Source: Rhizophagus prolifer
Taxonomy: Eukaryota; Glomeromycota; Glomeromycetes; Glomerales; Glomeraceae
Direction: 5' to 3'
NCBI GenBank assembly: GCA_019425655.1
Contig: NQWY01033930.1
Coordinates: forward strand, 1 to 64,000
DNA length: 64,000 nucleotides
Part shown: positions 36,577 through 45,840 of the stretch, piece by piece
How the letters are laid out: each line of letters opens with the position of its first letter
How positions within the stretch are numbered: the stretch's first letter is position 1
Position numbers and translations under genes: made by a program
The notes under the pieces: generated by a model
The model's input: the letters and a program-made list of their open reading frames with translations, nothing else
Database searches by the model: none
Told to the model about the DNA's origin: nothing

Positions 36577-37854
36577 TTACAATCTTATTGATGAGTCTTG
36601 TTGGTTCAAAACATATTTCAAATCATATAGCACATGCTTTTCTTTACCTAAGGCCCGAAACTCGTGAACTTTCATTGATCTAAATTCATTATGCGCAACA
36701 GCAATTACAATCGCATCATACATGCCTTGTTGTAACGTTTTAATCGGTGCCAAACCATATTCATGTTGGACTTCTGTATCATCTACCCAAGGATCATAAA
36801 TATCGAGATCTAAATCGTACTCTTTTAAGGCATTAATAAAATCAACTATTTTAGTATTTCGAATATCAGGGCAATTTTCTTTAAAACTTAAACCCATTAC
36901 CAATATACGTGCACCGACCACTTGAATACGTTGTTTAACCATTTCTTTGATCAATTGAGTTGCAATATATTCACCCATACGGTCATTTAAACGACGTGCA
37001 GCTAAAATGATTTCAGGATGTAAGCCAATTGACTCCGCTTTATGTGTTAAATAATACGGATCAACACCAATACAATGCCCACCTACCAATCCTGGACGAA
37101 ATGGTAAAAAGTTCCATTTTGTTCCTGCTGCTTTAAGTACATCTTCTGTATCGATACCCAGTTTATTAAAAATCAGAGCTAACTCATTGATTAATGCTAT
37201 GTTGACATCTCTTTGCGTATTCTCAATAACCTTAGCAGCCTCAGCGACTTTAATACTCGGGGCTTTATACGTACCAGCTTCGATAATTAAGTTATATACT
37301 AGATCAATATAATCAGAAACCTCAGAGGTCGAACCTGATGTAATTTTTAAAATATTGGTCACACGTCGCTGTTTATCGCCAGGGTTAATACGTTCAGGGC
37401 TATAACCTACAAAGAAATCTTGATTAAACTTTAAACCCGACTGTTTTTCTAACTCAGGTATACATACTTCTTCTGTAGCACCAGGATAAACAGTTGATTC
37501 ATAAACAACGATATCACCTTTTTTTAAAACTTTAGCAATACTTTGTGATGCTTTTATAAGAGGGGTCAAATCCGGTTGTTTAAAATCGTCAATTGGTGTT
37601 GGCACAGTAACAATAAAAAAGTTTGAATTCTGTAAATCTTCAATATTTGCTGTATACGCTAACTGCTGTACGTGTTTTAGCTCATCTGAGGTGACTTCTA
37701 ATGTATGGTCATGTCCGTTTTTTAACTCTAATATTCGATTTTCATTTATATCAAATCCAATTGTAGGTTTATGTTTACCAAATTCAACCGCCAAAGGTAA
37801 TCCAACATACCCTAAGCCGATAATTGCTATTTTTAGTTGCTCAAGTTGAAACAT
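36577..37854 (-). CDS. gna: UDP-N-acetylhexosamine 6-dehydrogenase
   Basis: This 425-residue NAD-dependent nucleotide-sugar dehydrogenase oxidises C6 of UDP-GlcNAc or UDP-ManNAc to a uronate. The Rossmann motif [17 protein letters not shown] is at the N-terminus, followed by [14 protein letters not shown] and the catalytic [12 protein letters not shown] (Cys). It is closer to the TviB/WbpO/Gna group than to Ugd. First gene of the - strand half of the K locus, divergent from wza. The neighbouring 2-epimerase makes UDP-ManNAcA the likeliest end product, but substrate order cannot be read from sequence. Confidence 0.88.
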   Translation of the reverse strand: MFQLEQLKIAIIGLGYVGLPLAVEFGKHKPTIGFDINENRILELKNGHDHTLEVTSDELKHVQQLAYTANIEDLQNSNFFIVTVPTPIDDFKQPDLTPLIKASQSIAKVLKKGDIVVYESTVYPGATEEVCIPELEKQSGLKFNQDFFVGYSPERINPGDKQRRVTNILKITSGSTSEVSDYIDLVYNLIIEAGTYKAPSIKVAEAAKVIENTQRDVNIALINELALIFNKLGIDTEDVLKAAGTKWNFLPFRPGLVGGHCIGVDPYYLTHKAESIGLHPEIILAARRLNDRMGEYIATQLIKEMVKQRIQVVGARILVMGLSFKENCPDIRNTKIVDFINALKEYDLDLDIYDPWVDDTEVQHEYGLAPIKTLQQGMYDAIVIAVAHNEFRSMKVHEFRALGKEKHVLYDLKYVLNQQDSSIRL

Positions 37855-38058
37855 ATATAAAACCTAACCATTTAATTTTAAATGGGGAAACATCATGGAT
37901 ACGACCTACTACGTTAATATAGCAGACTTTAAACAAAATTTTCTCGAAATATACAATCACTGCTTGGCAAATAAAGTATGATTTGGGTTAATTATAGACT
38001 ACAATCCAATGTCTTCATGCAAAGTATCATTGGATTACAAACAATAAAGGGTTTGAAT

Positions 38059-39159
38059 GTGAAGCATCAAAGCACATTATTATTTTTAGCCATTTCACTT
38101 TCGTTTACAGGATGTGCAGTCACCTCAGGCTTACAAACTTACGACCTACCTGAACAAGGTACTTTTAAAACAGAACAAGGAGCGGAAGTTTCTGTTGTCC
38201 AACTCACCCAAAATAATATTCCAAAAATTAGTTCTGATGCTTTGCGTCCTCAAGGAAACATAAGTGCCTTATTTAACACTCCTTTTTATCAATACCGCTT
38301 AAGCGCTGGGGATGTTTTATCTATTCAACTTTGGGCTTATCCTGAAATTACTCCTCCTATTCAAGGAGCCTCTACTGATATTAAAGCATTTGGATACCCT
38401 ATTGATTCTGCAGGAAATGTACAGTTACCACTTGTAGGACAAGTTCATATTGCAGGGAAAACACTGGCTGAAACCAATAAATATTTACGAAGTCAATTTG
38501 CTAAATATTTAAAAACACCTGATGTTGTAGTGCGGGTGTTGTCATACCAAGCTAAACGCTATTTTGTTAATGGTCAGGTTATGAAAAGTGGACAATACAC
38601 TTTAGATGATCAACCAATTAGTATTTATACAGCTTTAAGTATGGCAGGAGGCGTAAATCAAGAGTCTGGTGACAATACCGATATTCAACTCATTCGTAAT
38701 GGCGAAGTTTATAATTTAAATGTTGTTGCACTTGAGAAACAAGGGTATTCTCTACACAAATTATTAGTCCAACCTAATGATACTATATATGTAAATACTA
38801 AACAAAATCAAAAGCTTTATGTCATGGGTGAGTCTAATAAAAGCTCCGCAATTCCATTACGAGATCAGGGAATGACCTTAAGTGATGTATTGGGTGAGAG
38901 TGAAGGTGTTAATCCATACTCGGCAAGTGCAGCTCGTATTTATGTCATGCGTACAGATTTACAAACAAAAAGATCAACAATTTATCAGCTCAATTTGAGT
39001 AGTATTGGTAACCTTGCATTATCTAATCAATTCCAAATGCAAAAAAATGATATTGTTTATATTGATGCAACTGGCTTAACACGCTGGCAACGTATCATGA
39101 ACCAGATTGTACCGTTCTCAAGTGCACTTTATACCTTTGATCAATTGGGTAAAAACTAG
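38059..39159 (+). CDS. wza: Capsule export outer-membrane lipoprotein
   Basis: This 366-residue outer-membrane polysaccharide export protein forms the capsule translocon. A lipoprotein signal (KHQSTLLFLAISLSFTGC) gives Cys as the first mature residue. The polysaccharide-export domain follows (YRLSAGDVLSIQLWAYPE, then DSAGNVQLPLVGQVHIAGKTL), then SLBB-type repeats (YFVNGQVMKSGQYTL, LYVMGESNKSSAIPL). The frame is open upstream to 37978. A GTG start at 38059 with AAAGGG seven bases before it gives the correct signal peptide; TTG at 38053 is the alternative. Divergent from gna and leads wza-wzb-wzc. Confidence 0.92.
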   Translation: MKHQSTLLFLAISLSFTGCAVTSGLQTYDLPEQGTFKTEQGAEVSVVQLTQNNIPKISSDALRPQGNISALFNTPFYQYRLSAGDVLSIQLWAYPEITPPIQGASTDIKAFGYPIDSAGNVQLPLVGQVHIAGKTLAETNKYLRSQFAKYLKTPDVVVRVLSYQAKRYFVNGQVMKSGQYTLDDQPISIYTALSMAGGVNQESGDNTDIQLIRNGEVYNLNVVALEKQGYSLHKLLVQPNDTIYVNTKQNQKLYVMGESNKSSAIPLRDQGMTLSDVLGESEGVNPYSASAARIYVMRTDLQTKRSTIYQLNLSSIGNLALSNQFQMQKNDIVYIDATGLTRWQRIMNQIVPFSSALYTFDQLGKN

Positions 39160-39160
39160 C

Positions 39161-39589
39161 ATGCATTTACAAAACATCTTAGTGGTCTGCGTTGGTAATA
39201 TTTGCCGCAGCCCCATGGCAGAGTACTTTTTAAAGGCACAACATCCTACATTAAATATCTCATCTGCTGGTATTTCAGCGCTTATAGGCCATACTGCAGA
39301 TGACAAAGCGATTCATTGTATGGATCAGTTGAATATTGATATGAGACCACACGTGGCTCGTCAACTGAATGCTGAATTGATCAAACAGAATGATTTAATT
39401 TTAGTCATGAGCAATAATCAGCAAAAGCATATTGAACAAACTTGGCCATTTGCTAAGGGTAAAATTTTTAGGCTTGGCCATTGGCAAGGGCAAAATGTAC
39501 CTGACCCCTATCAGCATGACCAAGCTTTTTTTGACCAGACTTGCCGCAACATTCAAAGCTATGTGCAAGATTGGCACACTCAATTATAA
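39161..39589 (+). CDS. wzb: Low-molecular-weight protein tyrosine phosphatase
   Basis: This 142-residue cytosolic phosphatase removes phosphate from the Wzc tyrosine tail. The P-loop VCVGNICRSPMAE (CX5R) is at residues about 9-21 and the general-acid Asp is in VPDPYQHD. The ATG at 39161 lies one base after the wza stop codon and gives the right N-terminus MHLQNILVV. It is followed by wzc after 21 bp. Its natural substrate appears truncated in this genome (see wzc). Confidence 0.95.
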   Translation: MHLQNILVVCVGNICRSPMAEYFLKAQHPTLNISSAGISALIGHTADDKAIHCMDQLNIDMRPHVARQLNAELIKQNDLILVMSNNQQKHIEQTWPFAKGKIFRLGHWQGQNVPDPYQHDQAFFDQTCRNIQSYVQDWHTQL

Positions 39590-39610
39590 TTGTATATTAG
39601 TTGTAAATTT

Positions 39611-41746
39611 ATGAACCAAAACTCTAAAACTAGCGAAGATAGCATCGATTTAAAAGAGTTATTCTTTTCATTGATTGCACAGTGGAAAATTATCGCATGC
39701 TGCGTAGTCTTAAGTTTAATTTGTGCCTTGCTATACTTACGGATAACACCAGATACTTATTCTGTAGATGCAATGGTACAAGTTGAGGACAGTAAAGGCG
39801 CTGCCTCTGCTGCTTTGCTTGGTGACCTTTCTAAAGTCAGTGGAGGTCTATCTCAAAAATCACCAGCTGATCCAGAAATAGAGATTCTTCGTTCTAGAAT
39901 GGTTTTAGGACAAGTCATCCGGAACCTTAATCTTGATATTAACGTCAAAGATAACCAATTAGGATTGATTGATAAGTTAATTTCACAAGATAAGAGTAGA
40001 CTTGAGTATGGTCATGAATCTGTATTGTACAATAATCAAAATAATAATTTGATTATACGAGAACTTAAAGTACCTGAATATTATTTAGATAAACCCTTAA
40101 AGTTAGAGTTCAAAGGTGCAAATCAATTTACTTTAACGTACAAAGATCAAGTTGTATTTAATGGTCAATTAAACAAGAAAAATACACTAAATACAGATAG
40201 AGGTCTTTGGCAGATACAACTTAATGCTCAAGGTAATCTGAAAGAACAAAGCTACACTTTAACTAAGCTCGCTCTACCAACAGCCGTTAAAAATTTTAAT
40301 GATATCTATAGTGTTGCTGAAAAAGGTAAAGTGACCGGTGTTATTGGTTTAAATTATCTAGGCCAAGATCCTGAGCACATTACACAAGTACTTAATAATG
40401 TTTTAAATGTTTATCATGAACAAAATATTGAGAGAAAATCGTTAGAAACAAAACAGACTTTAGCTTTCCTTGAAAAACAGTTACCAGACCTTAGAAAACA
40501 GTTAGAAGATTCTGAGATCAAATTTAATCAGTTCCGTGAAAAATATAAAACGGTAGATGTTAATGCTGAATCCGAGCTGTTACTCAAACAAAATATTGAT
40601 TTAGAAAAGCTTAAAATTGAGTTACAGCAGAAACAAGCTGAACTTTCTGCCAAATATACCAATGATCATCCATTAATCCGTCAGATAGATGCACAAATTA
40701 CAGACATTAATAAAAAGATTGCTGATCTTAATAATCGTTTAACTCAACTTCCTGAGACTCAACGTTTATATTTACAACTATATCGTGATGTGAAGGTAAA
40801 CACAGAACTATATACATCGTTATTGAATAGCTATCAGCAACTCAAAATTGCTAATGCGGGGGAGATTGGTAATGTCCGCATTATCGATACTGCGGTAGAG
40901 CCCGTTAAACCAATTAAACCTAAAAAATTGATTGTTCTAATACTTTCTATTTTTGTTGGTGGTTTTATCGGCGTATTAATTGCATTATTACGCAATATGA
41001 TGCGTAGTGGAGTTAATGATTCTACTCAAATTGAAAATGAATTAGATCTTCCAGTTTATGCGACCGTACCTCGTTCTCCTATTCAAGAGACTCGTATGAG
41101 TATTTTGAAAAAGAAAAAGAGTATTCCTATTTTAGCAGTTAAAAGTAGTGATGATATTGCGATTGAAAGTTTGCGTAGTATTCGTACTGCCATTCACTTC
41201 GCCTTAACCTCAGCAAAAAATAATATTATTATGATTGCTGGCCCGTCTCCAGAAGTCGGAAAATCGTTTATTTCAACAAACCTAGCTACTATTTTTGCAC
41301 AAGGGAATAAACGCGTATTATTGATTGATGCTGATATGCGCCGTGGTTATATGCATAAATACTTCGATGTCGATGTAAAACCTGGTCTTTCTGAATTACT
41401 AAGTGGCCAAGCTGACTTGACACAAGTTTTACATAAAACGCAAGTTGCGAATCTCGACGTGATTACCCGTGGTAAGAGTCCAACCAACCCTTCAGAAATG
41501 TTGAGCTCTACACAGTTCAAAGACTTACTAGAGAAGTTCCAAACTCAATATGATCATATCATTATCGATACACCTCCAGTGCTTGCAGTAACTGACGGCA
41601 TTATTATCTCTCAATATACTGGTGTGAACTTAATTGTTGCTCGTTATGCTAAGTCTCATATGAAAGAGCTTGAATTAACAGTTAATCGTTTTGAACAAGC
41701 TGGTGTTAAAGTGAATGGCTTTATTCTTAACGATATTCAACGTTAA
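39611..41746 (+). CDS. wzc: Wzc tyrosine autokinase lacking its tyrosine-rich tail
   Basis: This bacterial tyrosine kinase and polysaccharide co-polymerase of 711 residues spans the inner membrane. It has a first helix (IIACCVVLSLICALLYL), a Wzz-type periplasmic domain, coiled coils near 280-390, a second helix (LIVLILSIFVGGFIGVLIALL) and a BY-kinase domain: Walker A AGPSPEVGKSF, A' LLIDADMRRG and B HIIIDTPPV. The protein ends at NDIQR-stop without the usual tyrosine cluster. Just past the stop, the +1 frame reads KAQKED then TAA (41745-41765), like a normal Wzc C-terminus, so a short deletion seems to have removed the Tyr tail and created TAA. Cycling of phosphorylation needed for long-chain export is likely lost. 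Confidence 0.88.
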   Translation: MNQNSKTSEDSIDLKELFFSLIAQWKIIACCVVLSLICALLYLRITPDTYSVDAMVQVEDSKGAASAALLGDLSKVSGGLSQKSPADPEIEILRSRMVLGQVIRNLNLDINVKDNQLGLIDKLISQDKSRLEYGHESVLYNNQNNNLIIRELKVPEYYLDKPLKLEFKGANQFTLTYKDQVVFNGQLNKKNTLNTDRGLWQIQLNAQGNLKEQSYTLTKLALPTAVKNFNDIYSVAEKGKVTGVIGLNYLGQDPEHITQVLNNVLNVYHEQNIERKSLETKQTLAFLEKQLPDLRKQLEDSEIKFNQFREKYKTVDVNAESELLLKQNIDLEKLKIELQQKQAELSAKYTNDHPLIRQIDAQITDINKKIADLNNRLTQLPETQRLYLQLYRDVKVNTELYTSLLNSYQQLKIANAGEIGNVRIIDTAVEPVKPIKPKKLIVLILSIFVGGFIGVLIALLRNMMRSGVNDSTQIENELDLPVYATVPRSPIQETRMSILKKKKSIPILAVKSSDDIAIESLRSIRTAIHFALTSAKNNIIMIAGPSPEVGKSFISTNLATIFAQGNKRVLLIDADMRRGYMHKYFDVDVKPGLSELLSGQADLTQVLHKTQVANLDVITRGKSPTNPSEMLSSTQFKDLLEKFQTQYDHIIIDTPPVLAVTDGIIISQYTGVNLIVARYAKSHMKELELTVNRFEQAGVKVNGFILNDIQR

Positions 41747-41777
41747 AGCACAAAAAGAAGACTAAGTTTCAAGTTTT

Positions 41778-41810
41778 CATAAAACCGGATCAAATGATCC
41801 GGTTTTTTTA
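41778..41810 (+). terminator. Terminator after wza-wzb-wzc
   Basis: AAAACCGGAT pairs with ATCCGGTTTT around CAAATG, and a run of seven T follows. It closes the export operon before the FKBP gene. Confidence 0.9.
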
Positions 41811-41959
41811 TTTAATTTTTTAAGTTTCGCCAAATTAAAACTAACTAAAATATATAAAAAAACCACTCGTTTTTTTTGTTAAACATTCTATGCTTAAGTC
41901 GAAGCATGCTAAGATCGAAGCAGCCTTTTAGACTCAAATGATTATTTTTGGAACCTTTT

Positions 41960-42682
41960 ATGAGTAAAGCCTTACCCATTGCTGTCGCTGTAGTTTTAGG
42001 CGGTGCTGCACTTGTACCTGTATATTATGCAACTCAACATCCGACCACAGAAGTTGGACATAAAGCAGACAAAAATGCTTCTCCAATTCAAAAAATCAGT
42101 TATGTACTTGGGTATGAAGTTGCGCAACAAACTCCTCCAGAACTGGATACAAAGGCATTTGTTCAAGGGATCCATGATGCGCGTAGCAAACAGCCAAGTG
42201 CTTATACTCAAGAAGATTTAAAAGCAGCTGTTGCAGCTTATGAAAAAGAGTTACAACAAAAAATGCAGCACCCAGATAAACCAGCGCAAGCAGGCACATC
42301 TGCTGAATCTGCAGATGCACAATTCCTTGCTGAAAACAAAACAAAAGCTGGGGTAAAAACTACTGCATCAGGTTTGCAATATATCATTACTAAAGAAGGT
42401 ACTGGTAAGCAGCCAACAGCACAGTCTGTTGTTAAAGTTCATTATGAAGGCCGTTTAATTAACGGTCAGGTTTTTGATAGTTCTTATAAACGTGGTCAAC
42501 CTATCGAGTTCCCTCTTAATCAGGTGATTCCAGGATGGACTGAAGGTCTTCAACTTATGAAAGAAGGCGGAAAAGCGACTTTCTTTATTCCATCAAACCT
42601 TGCATATGGTCCACAAGAAGTTCCAGGGATCCCAGCAAACAGCACACTGATTTTTGATGTAGAACTCATTTCAGTGAAATAA
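41960..42682 (+). CDS. fkpA: FKBP-type peptidyl-prolyl isomerase (K-locus border)
   Basis: This exported isomerase of 240 residues aids folding in the envelope. A signal-anchor-like N-terminus (LPIAVAVVLGGAALVPVYYATQ) precedes a dimerisation helix region and the C-terminal FKBP domain (KVHYEGRLINGQVFDSSY, VIPGWTEGLQLMKEGGKATFFIPSNLAYG). The ATG at 41960 follows GGAACC. It is the conserved left border gene of the A. baumannii capsule locus. A second FKBP gene follows after a terminator. Confidence 0.9.
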   Translation: MSKALPIAVAVVLGGAALVPVYYATQHPTTEVGHKADKNASPIQKISYVLGYEVAQQTPPELDTKAFVQGIHDARSKQPSAYTQEDLKAAVAAYEKELQQKMQHPDKPAQAGTSAESADAQFLAENKTKAGVKTTASGLQYIITKEGTGKQPTAQSVVKVHYEGRLINGQVFDSSYKRGQPIEFPLNQVIPGWTEGLQLMKEGGKATFFIPSNLAYGPQEVPGIPANSTLIFDVELISVK

Positions 42683-42690
42683 TAACAATC

Positions 42691-42721
42691 CAGGAGAGTA
42701 ATTATACTCTCCTGTTTTTTT
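42691..42721 (+). terminator. Terminator between the two FKBP genes
   Basis: CAGGAGAGT and ACTCTCCTG form a perfect stem around AATTAT and are followed by seven T. The second FKBP gene thus needs its own promoter or read-through. Confidence 0.85.
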
Positions 42722-42731
42722 GGAAAATGGC

Positions 42732-43427
42732 ATGAAAAAAATTAGTTTGGTTATTGCAGCCTCAACAATGAGTTTATCTGTTCTTGCTGCCACGCCGATA
42801 ACAAATAAAAGTCCAGCAAAAGATCAGTTTAGCTATAGTTATGGCTATTTAATGGGACGTAATAATACTGATGCATTAACAGATTTAAATCTTGATATCT
42901 TTTATCAAGGTCTTCAAGAAGGTGCTCAGAACAAGTCAGCGCGCCTCACTGATGAAGAAATGGCGAAAGCGATTAATGAGTATAAAAAAACTTTAGAAGC
43001 TAAACAGCTTGTTGAATTTCAAAAGCAAGGACAAAAAAATGCCCAAGCTGGGGCTGCTTTTCTTGCAGAAAATGCTAAGAAATCTGGTGTGATTACAACA
43101 AAATCAGGTTTGCAATATCAAGTTTTAAAAGAAGGTTCTGGTAAAACACCTAAAGCTACTTCTCGTGTAAAAGTGAACTATGAAGGCCGTTTACTCGACG
43201 GAACTGTCTTTGACAGTTCAATCGCACGTAATCACCCTGTCGATTTCCAGTTGAATCAGGTGATTACAGGCTGGACAGAAGGCTTACAAACGATGAAAGA
43301 AGGCGGTAAAACCCGTTTCTTTATTCCAGCTAAACTTGCTTATGGTGAAGTAGGTGCTGGTGATAGTATTGGTCCAAATAGTACTTTAATTTTTGATATT
43401 GAATTGCTACAAGTTTTGCCAAAATAA
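42732..43427 (+). CDS. Second FKBP-type peptidyl-prolyl isomerase (periplasmic)
   Basis: This 231-residue paralogue of the preceding gene has a cleavable signal peptide (MKKISLVIAASTMSLSVLAA-TP). An N-terminal helical part (SYSYGYLMGRNNTDAL...) resembles FkpA/Mip, followed by an FKBP domain (KVNYEGRLLDGTVFDSSI, VITGWTEGLQTMKEGGKTRFFIPAKLAYG). The ATG at 42732 is chosen because it starts the signal peptide. It sits only 11 bp past the upstream terminator and ends in a bidirectional terminator shared with murJ. Confidence 0.9.
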   Translation: MKKISLVIAASTMSLSVLAATPITNKSPAKDQFSYSYGYLMGRNNTDALTDLNLDIFYQGLQEGAQNKSARLTDEEMAKAINEYKKTLEAKQLVEFQKQGQKNAQAGAAFLAENAKKSGVITTKSGLQYQVLKEGSGKTPKATSRVKVNYEGRLLDGTVFDSSIARNHPVDFQLNQVITGWTEGLQTMKEGGKTRFFIPAKLAYGEVGAGDSIGPNSTLIFDIELLQVLPK

Positions 43428-43440
43428 GTTTTTTAAGATC

Positions 43441-43472
43441 AAAAAAAGCGATCATTTAAGATCGCTTTTTTT
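43441..43472. terminator. Bidirectional terminator between FKBP gene and murJ
   Basis: AAAAAAAGCGATC pairs with GATCGCTTTTTTT around ATTTAA. T runs occur on both strands between the convergent genes. Confidence 0.9.
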
Positions 43473-43475
43473 ATT

Positions 43476-45017
43476 TTAATGTTTTAAATCTCTTGGTCTA
43501 AAACCAGTAATCAGTAAGCCAATTAAGTAAGCGATTACACCTACTACGCATAGACCTGCGACCTCAGCAATACGGATCCATTGAGAAAGTTCACCATTAT
43601 ACCAATTTAACCCCAACCAAAGCACTGCAATCATAGCAAGGTTTGCTAAACCATATTGAAGAGCTAGTTTTTTCCAATGTGAGCCAAATCGGAAAATATT
43701 ACGCTTATGTAGATAGAAGTAGAGCAAACCGGCATTTACCAAAGCTGAGCCAGAAGATGCCAATGCAAGCGCCATATGCTCAGCATGCCAATTGATCAGT
43801 TTAAAGAATCCAATAAATACAACGTTTAAAATGGCATTTGCGGCAACTGACATTAAACCTACACGTACTGGTGTTTTAGTATCTTGCTGCGCATAGAAGC
43901 CTGGTGCAAACACCTTAATGAGCATAAAAGAAATTACACCAGCACTCATACATTGCAATGCAAGTGCTGTCATTTGAGTATCACGTAGGTCAAATTCGCC
44001 ACGTTGGAATAAAGCCTGAATAATCGGTGTAGAAAGCATAAATAAGGCGATACTTGCTGGTAAACCAACCAACACAATAACTCTTGCTGCCCAGTCGATC
44101 ATGCCGCGGAACTTTTCCTGATCTTGCTCAGCATGGCGTGCTGAAAGCGAAGGTAAAATTACTGTACCAATCGCAACACCAATTAAACCTAAAGGTAACT
44201 CAGTCATACGCTCTGCACTGTAGAGCCAAGATACCGAACCGTCTTGCATGAAAGAGGCCCAAATCGTATTTAACAATAGGTTAATCTGAGTCACAGACAC
44301 ACCAAATAATGCTGGAAGCATTAATTTTAAAATACGCTCTACACCCTCGTGTTTAAAATCAACTTTGGGTGGAATTAGTAGATTTTTACGCCATAACTCA
44401 GGAATTTGTATGGCTAACTGTAAAATACCTGCTGCGACAACAGACCATCCTAATGCTTTAATAGGCTCAGCCATATACGGGGTAAGCCACCATGCACCTG
44501 CAATCATTGCGACATTAAGCAATACAGGTGAAAAAGCAGGGGAAGCAAAAGAACCATAACTGTTTAAGATGCTGCTGGCAAAAGCAGTCAGTGACATAAA
44601 CATTAAATATGGAATAGTCAGACGGAACATGCTGACCGCTAAATCAAATTTTTCAGGGTCATTATGGAAACCCGGCGCATACATATAGATGATTGCTGGT
44701 GCTAAGACCATAGCCACGAAAGTGAGTAAAGTCATGACCATAAGCAAACAACCAAATACCCGACTAATCAGGATTTGAACTTCAGCATGTAATCGACCTG
44801 TTTTATATTCGGTTAGTACTGGAATAAAGGCTTGCGAGAAAGCTCCTTCTGCAAATAACCTTCGAAAGAAGTTGGGAATACGAAAAGCAACGACAAAGGT
44901 ATCGAAATCTTTACCCGCACCAAACACGTTGAGCAGTACAACATCTCGTACTAAACCCAATACCCGTGACAACATCGTCATCGCACTGACAATAAAAGTC
45001 GATCGCCACAATGCCAT
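43476..45017 (-). CDS. murJ: Lipid II flippase
   Basis: MurJ/MviN (about 513 residues) is a MOP-family inner-membrane protein with 14 helices that flips lipid II for peptidoglycan synthesis. Family motifs seen include MLSRVLGLVRDVVLLNVFGAG near the front and FRIPNFFRRLFAEGAFSQAFIPVLTEY, diagnostic of MviN. The ATG at 45017 (MALWRSTF), with AGGTGAG six bases upstream, fits better than the in-frame GTG at 45026. It is divergent from nothing nearby and shares its terminator with the FKBP gene. Confidence 0.94.
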   Translation of the reverse strand: MALWRSTFIVSAMTMLSRVLGLVRDVVLLNVFGAGKDFDTFVVAFRIPNFFRRLFAEGAFSQAFIPVLTEYKTGRLHAEVQILISRVFGCLLMVMTLLTFVAMVLAPAIIYMYAPGFHNDPEKFDLAVSMFRLTIPYLMFMSLTAFASSILNSYGSFASPAFSPVLLNVAMIAGAWWLTPYMAEPIKALGWSVVAAGILQLAIQIPELWRKNLLIPPKVDFKHEGVERILKLMLPALFGVSVTQINLLLNTIWASFMQDGSVSWLYSAERMTELPLGLIGVAIGTVILPSLSARHAEQDQEKFRGMIDWAARVIVLVGLPASIALFMLSTPIIQALFQRGEFDLRDTQMTALALQCMSAGVISFMLIKVFAPGFYAQQDTKTPVRVGLMSVAANAILNVVFIGFFKLINWHAEHMALALASSGSALVNAGLLYFYLHKRNIFRFGSHWKKLALQYGLANLAMIAVLWLGLNWYNGELSQWIRIAEVAGLCVVGVIAYLIGLLITGFRPRDLKH

Positions 45018-45100
45018 CGTACTCACCTACAGCTATATATTCGAAAGTCGCTATTGTAATGAAACTAGAAAATCTTTTCGTTGTGAAATGATGAATGAAC

Positions 45101-45670
45101 TCAAGTTTTTTTCTGTGCTAACAGTTGTCTAAAGTGCTGCCATTTAAAATAAGGTCCCGGATCGGTTTTTCGGCCCGGTGCAATATCTGAATGTCCTGCA
45201 ATATGGTTTTTAATTTCTGGATAAGCTTGACGAATAGCGGCAACCACATCAGTTAGTACACTGTACTGTACTTCTTCAAAAGGCAAGTCATCACTTCCTT
45301 CAAGTTCAATACCAATTGAATAATCATTGCACTCAACTTTAGCTAAATAACTCGAACGCCCTGCATGCCATGCCCGATCATTAAAGTTAATAAACTGTAG
45401 GACTTCCCCACTACGTAAAATCAGCAAATGCGTAGAAACCTGCATCCCCTCAATAGTTTGAAAATAAGGGTGAACCGACCAATCTAATTTATTTTGAAAA
45501 AACTGCTCAATATACCCACCTCCAAATTGAGATGGCGGCAAGCTAATATTATGAACCACAATCATTTGAATTTCGGTACCAGTCGGACGCTGGTTAAAAT
45601 TTGGAGAAGGGACTTGTCTCGCCCCTTTTAATTGTCCATCTATAACTTCATACGGTGTGATTTTCTTCAT
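45101..45670 (-). CDS. ampD: 1,6-anhydro-N-acetylmuramyl-L-alanine amidase
   Basis: AmpD (189 residues) is a cytosolic zinc amidase that recycles anhydro-muropeptides and thereby controls AmpR-type signals. The amidase_2 zinc ligands are seen as the first His in MIVVHNISLPP and the His/Asp cluster in IAGHSDIAPGRKTDPGPYFKW. There is no signal peptide, as expected for the cytosolic enzyme. It lies upstream of murJ on the same strand, with 83 bp between. Confidence 0.93.
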   Translation of the reverse strand: MKKITPYEVIDGQLKGARQVPSPNFNQRPTGTEIQMIVVHNISLPPSQFGGGYIEQFFQNKLDWSVHPYFQTIEGMQVSTHLLILRSGEVLQFINFNDRAWHAGRSSYLAKVECNDYSIGIELEGSDDLPFEEVQYSVLTDVVAAIRQAYPEIKNHIAGHSDIAPGRKTDPGPYFKWQHFRQLLAQKKT

Positions 45671-45840
45671 TGAAGTGCCAATAAATTGCTTGCCATTGTT
45701 TTAGTTTAAAACACTTATGTGCTTTTCAAAGTAGTCAGCACGATTGTTTATCGCGATTAAACGCATAAAACAGCTTATTTTTAAAGTCGACGGTGCTAAT
45801 ATATCGCAAGTTTTAGGGTCATCGACAAAATGGAAACCGT

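Noticed and set aside
37855-37977. Possible extra gene start between gna and wza
   Set aside because: The open frame before the wza signal peptide has no ribosome-binding site and gives an implausible N-terminus. The GTG at 38059 explains the gene better.
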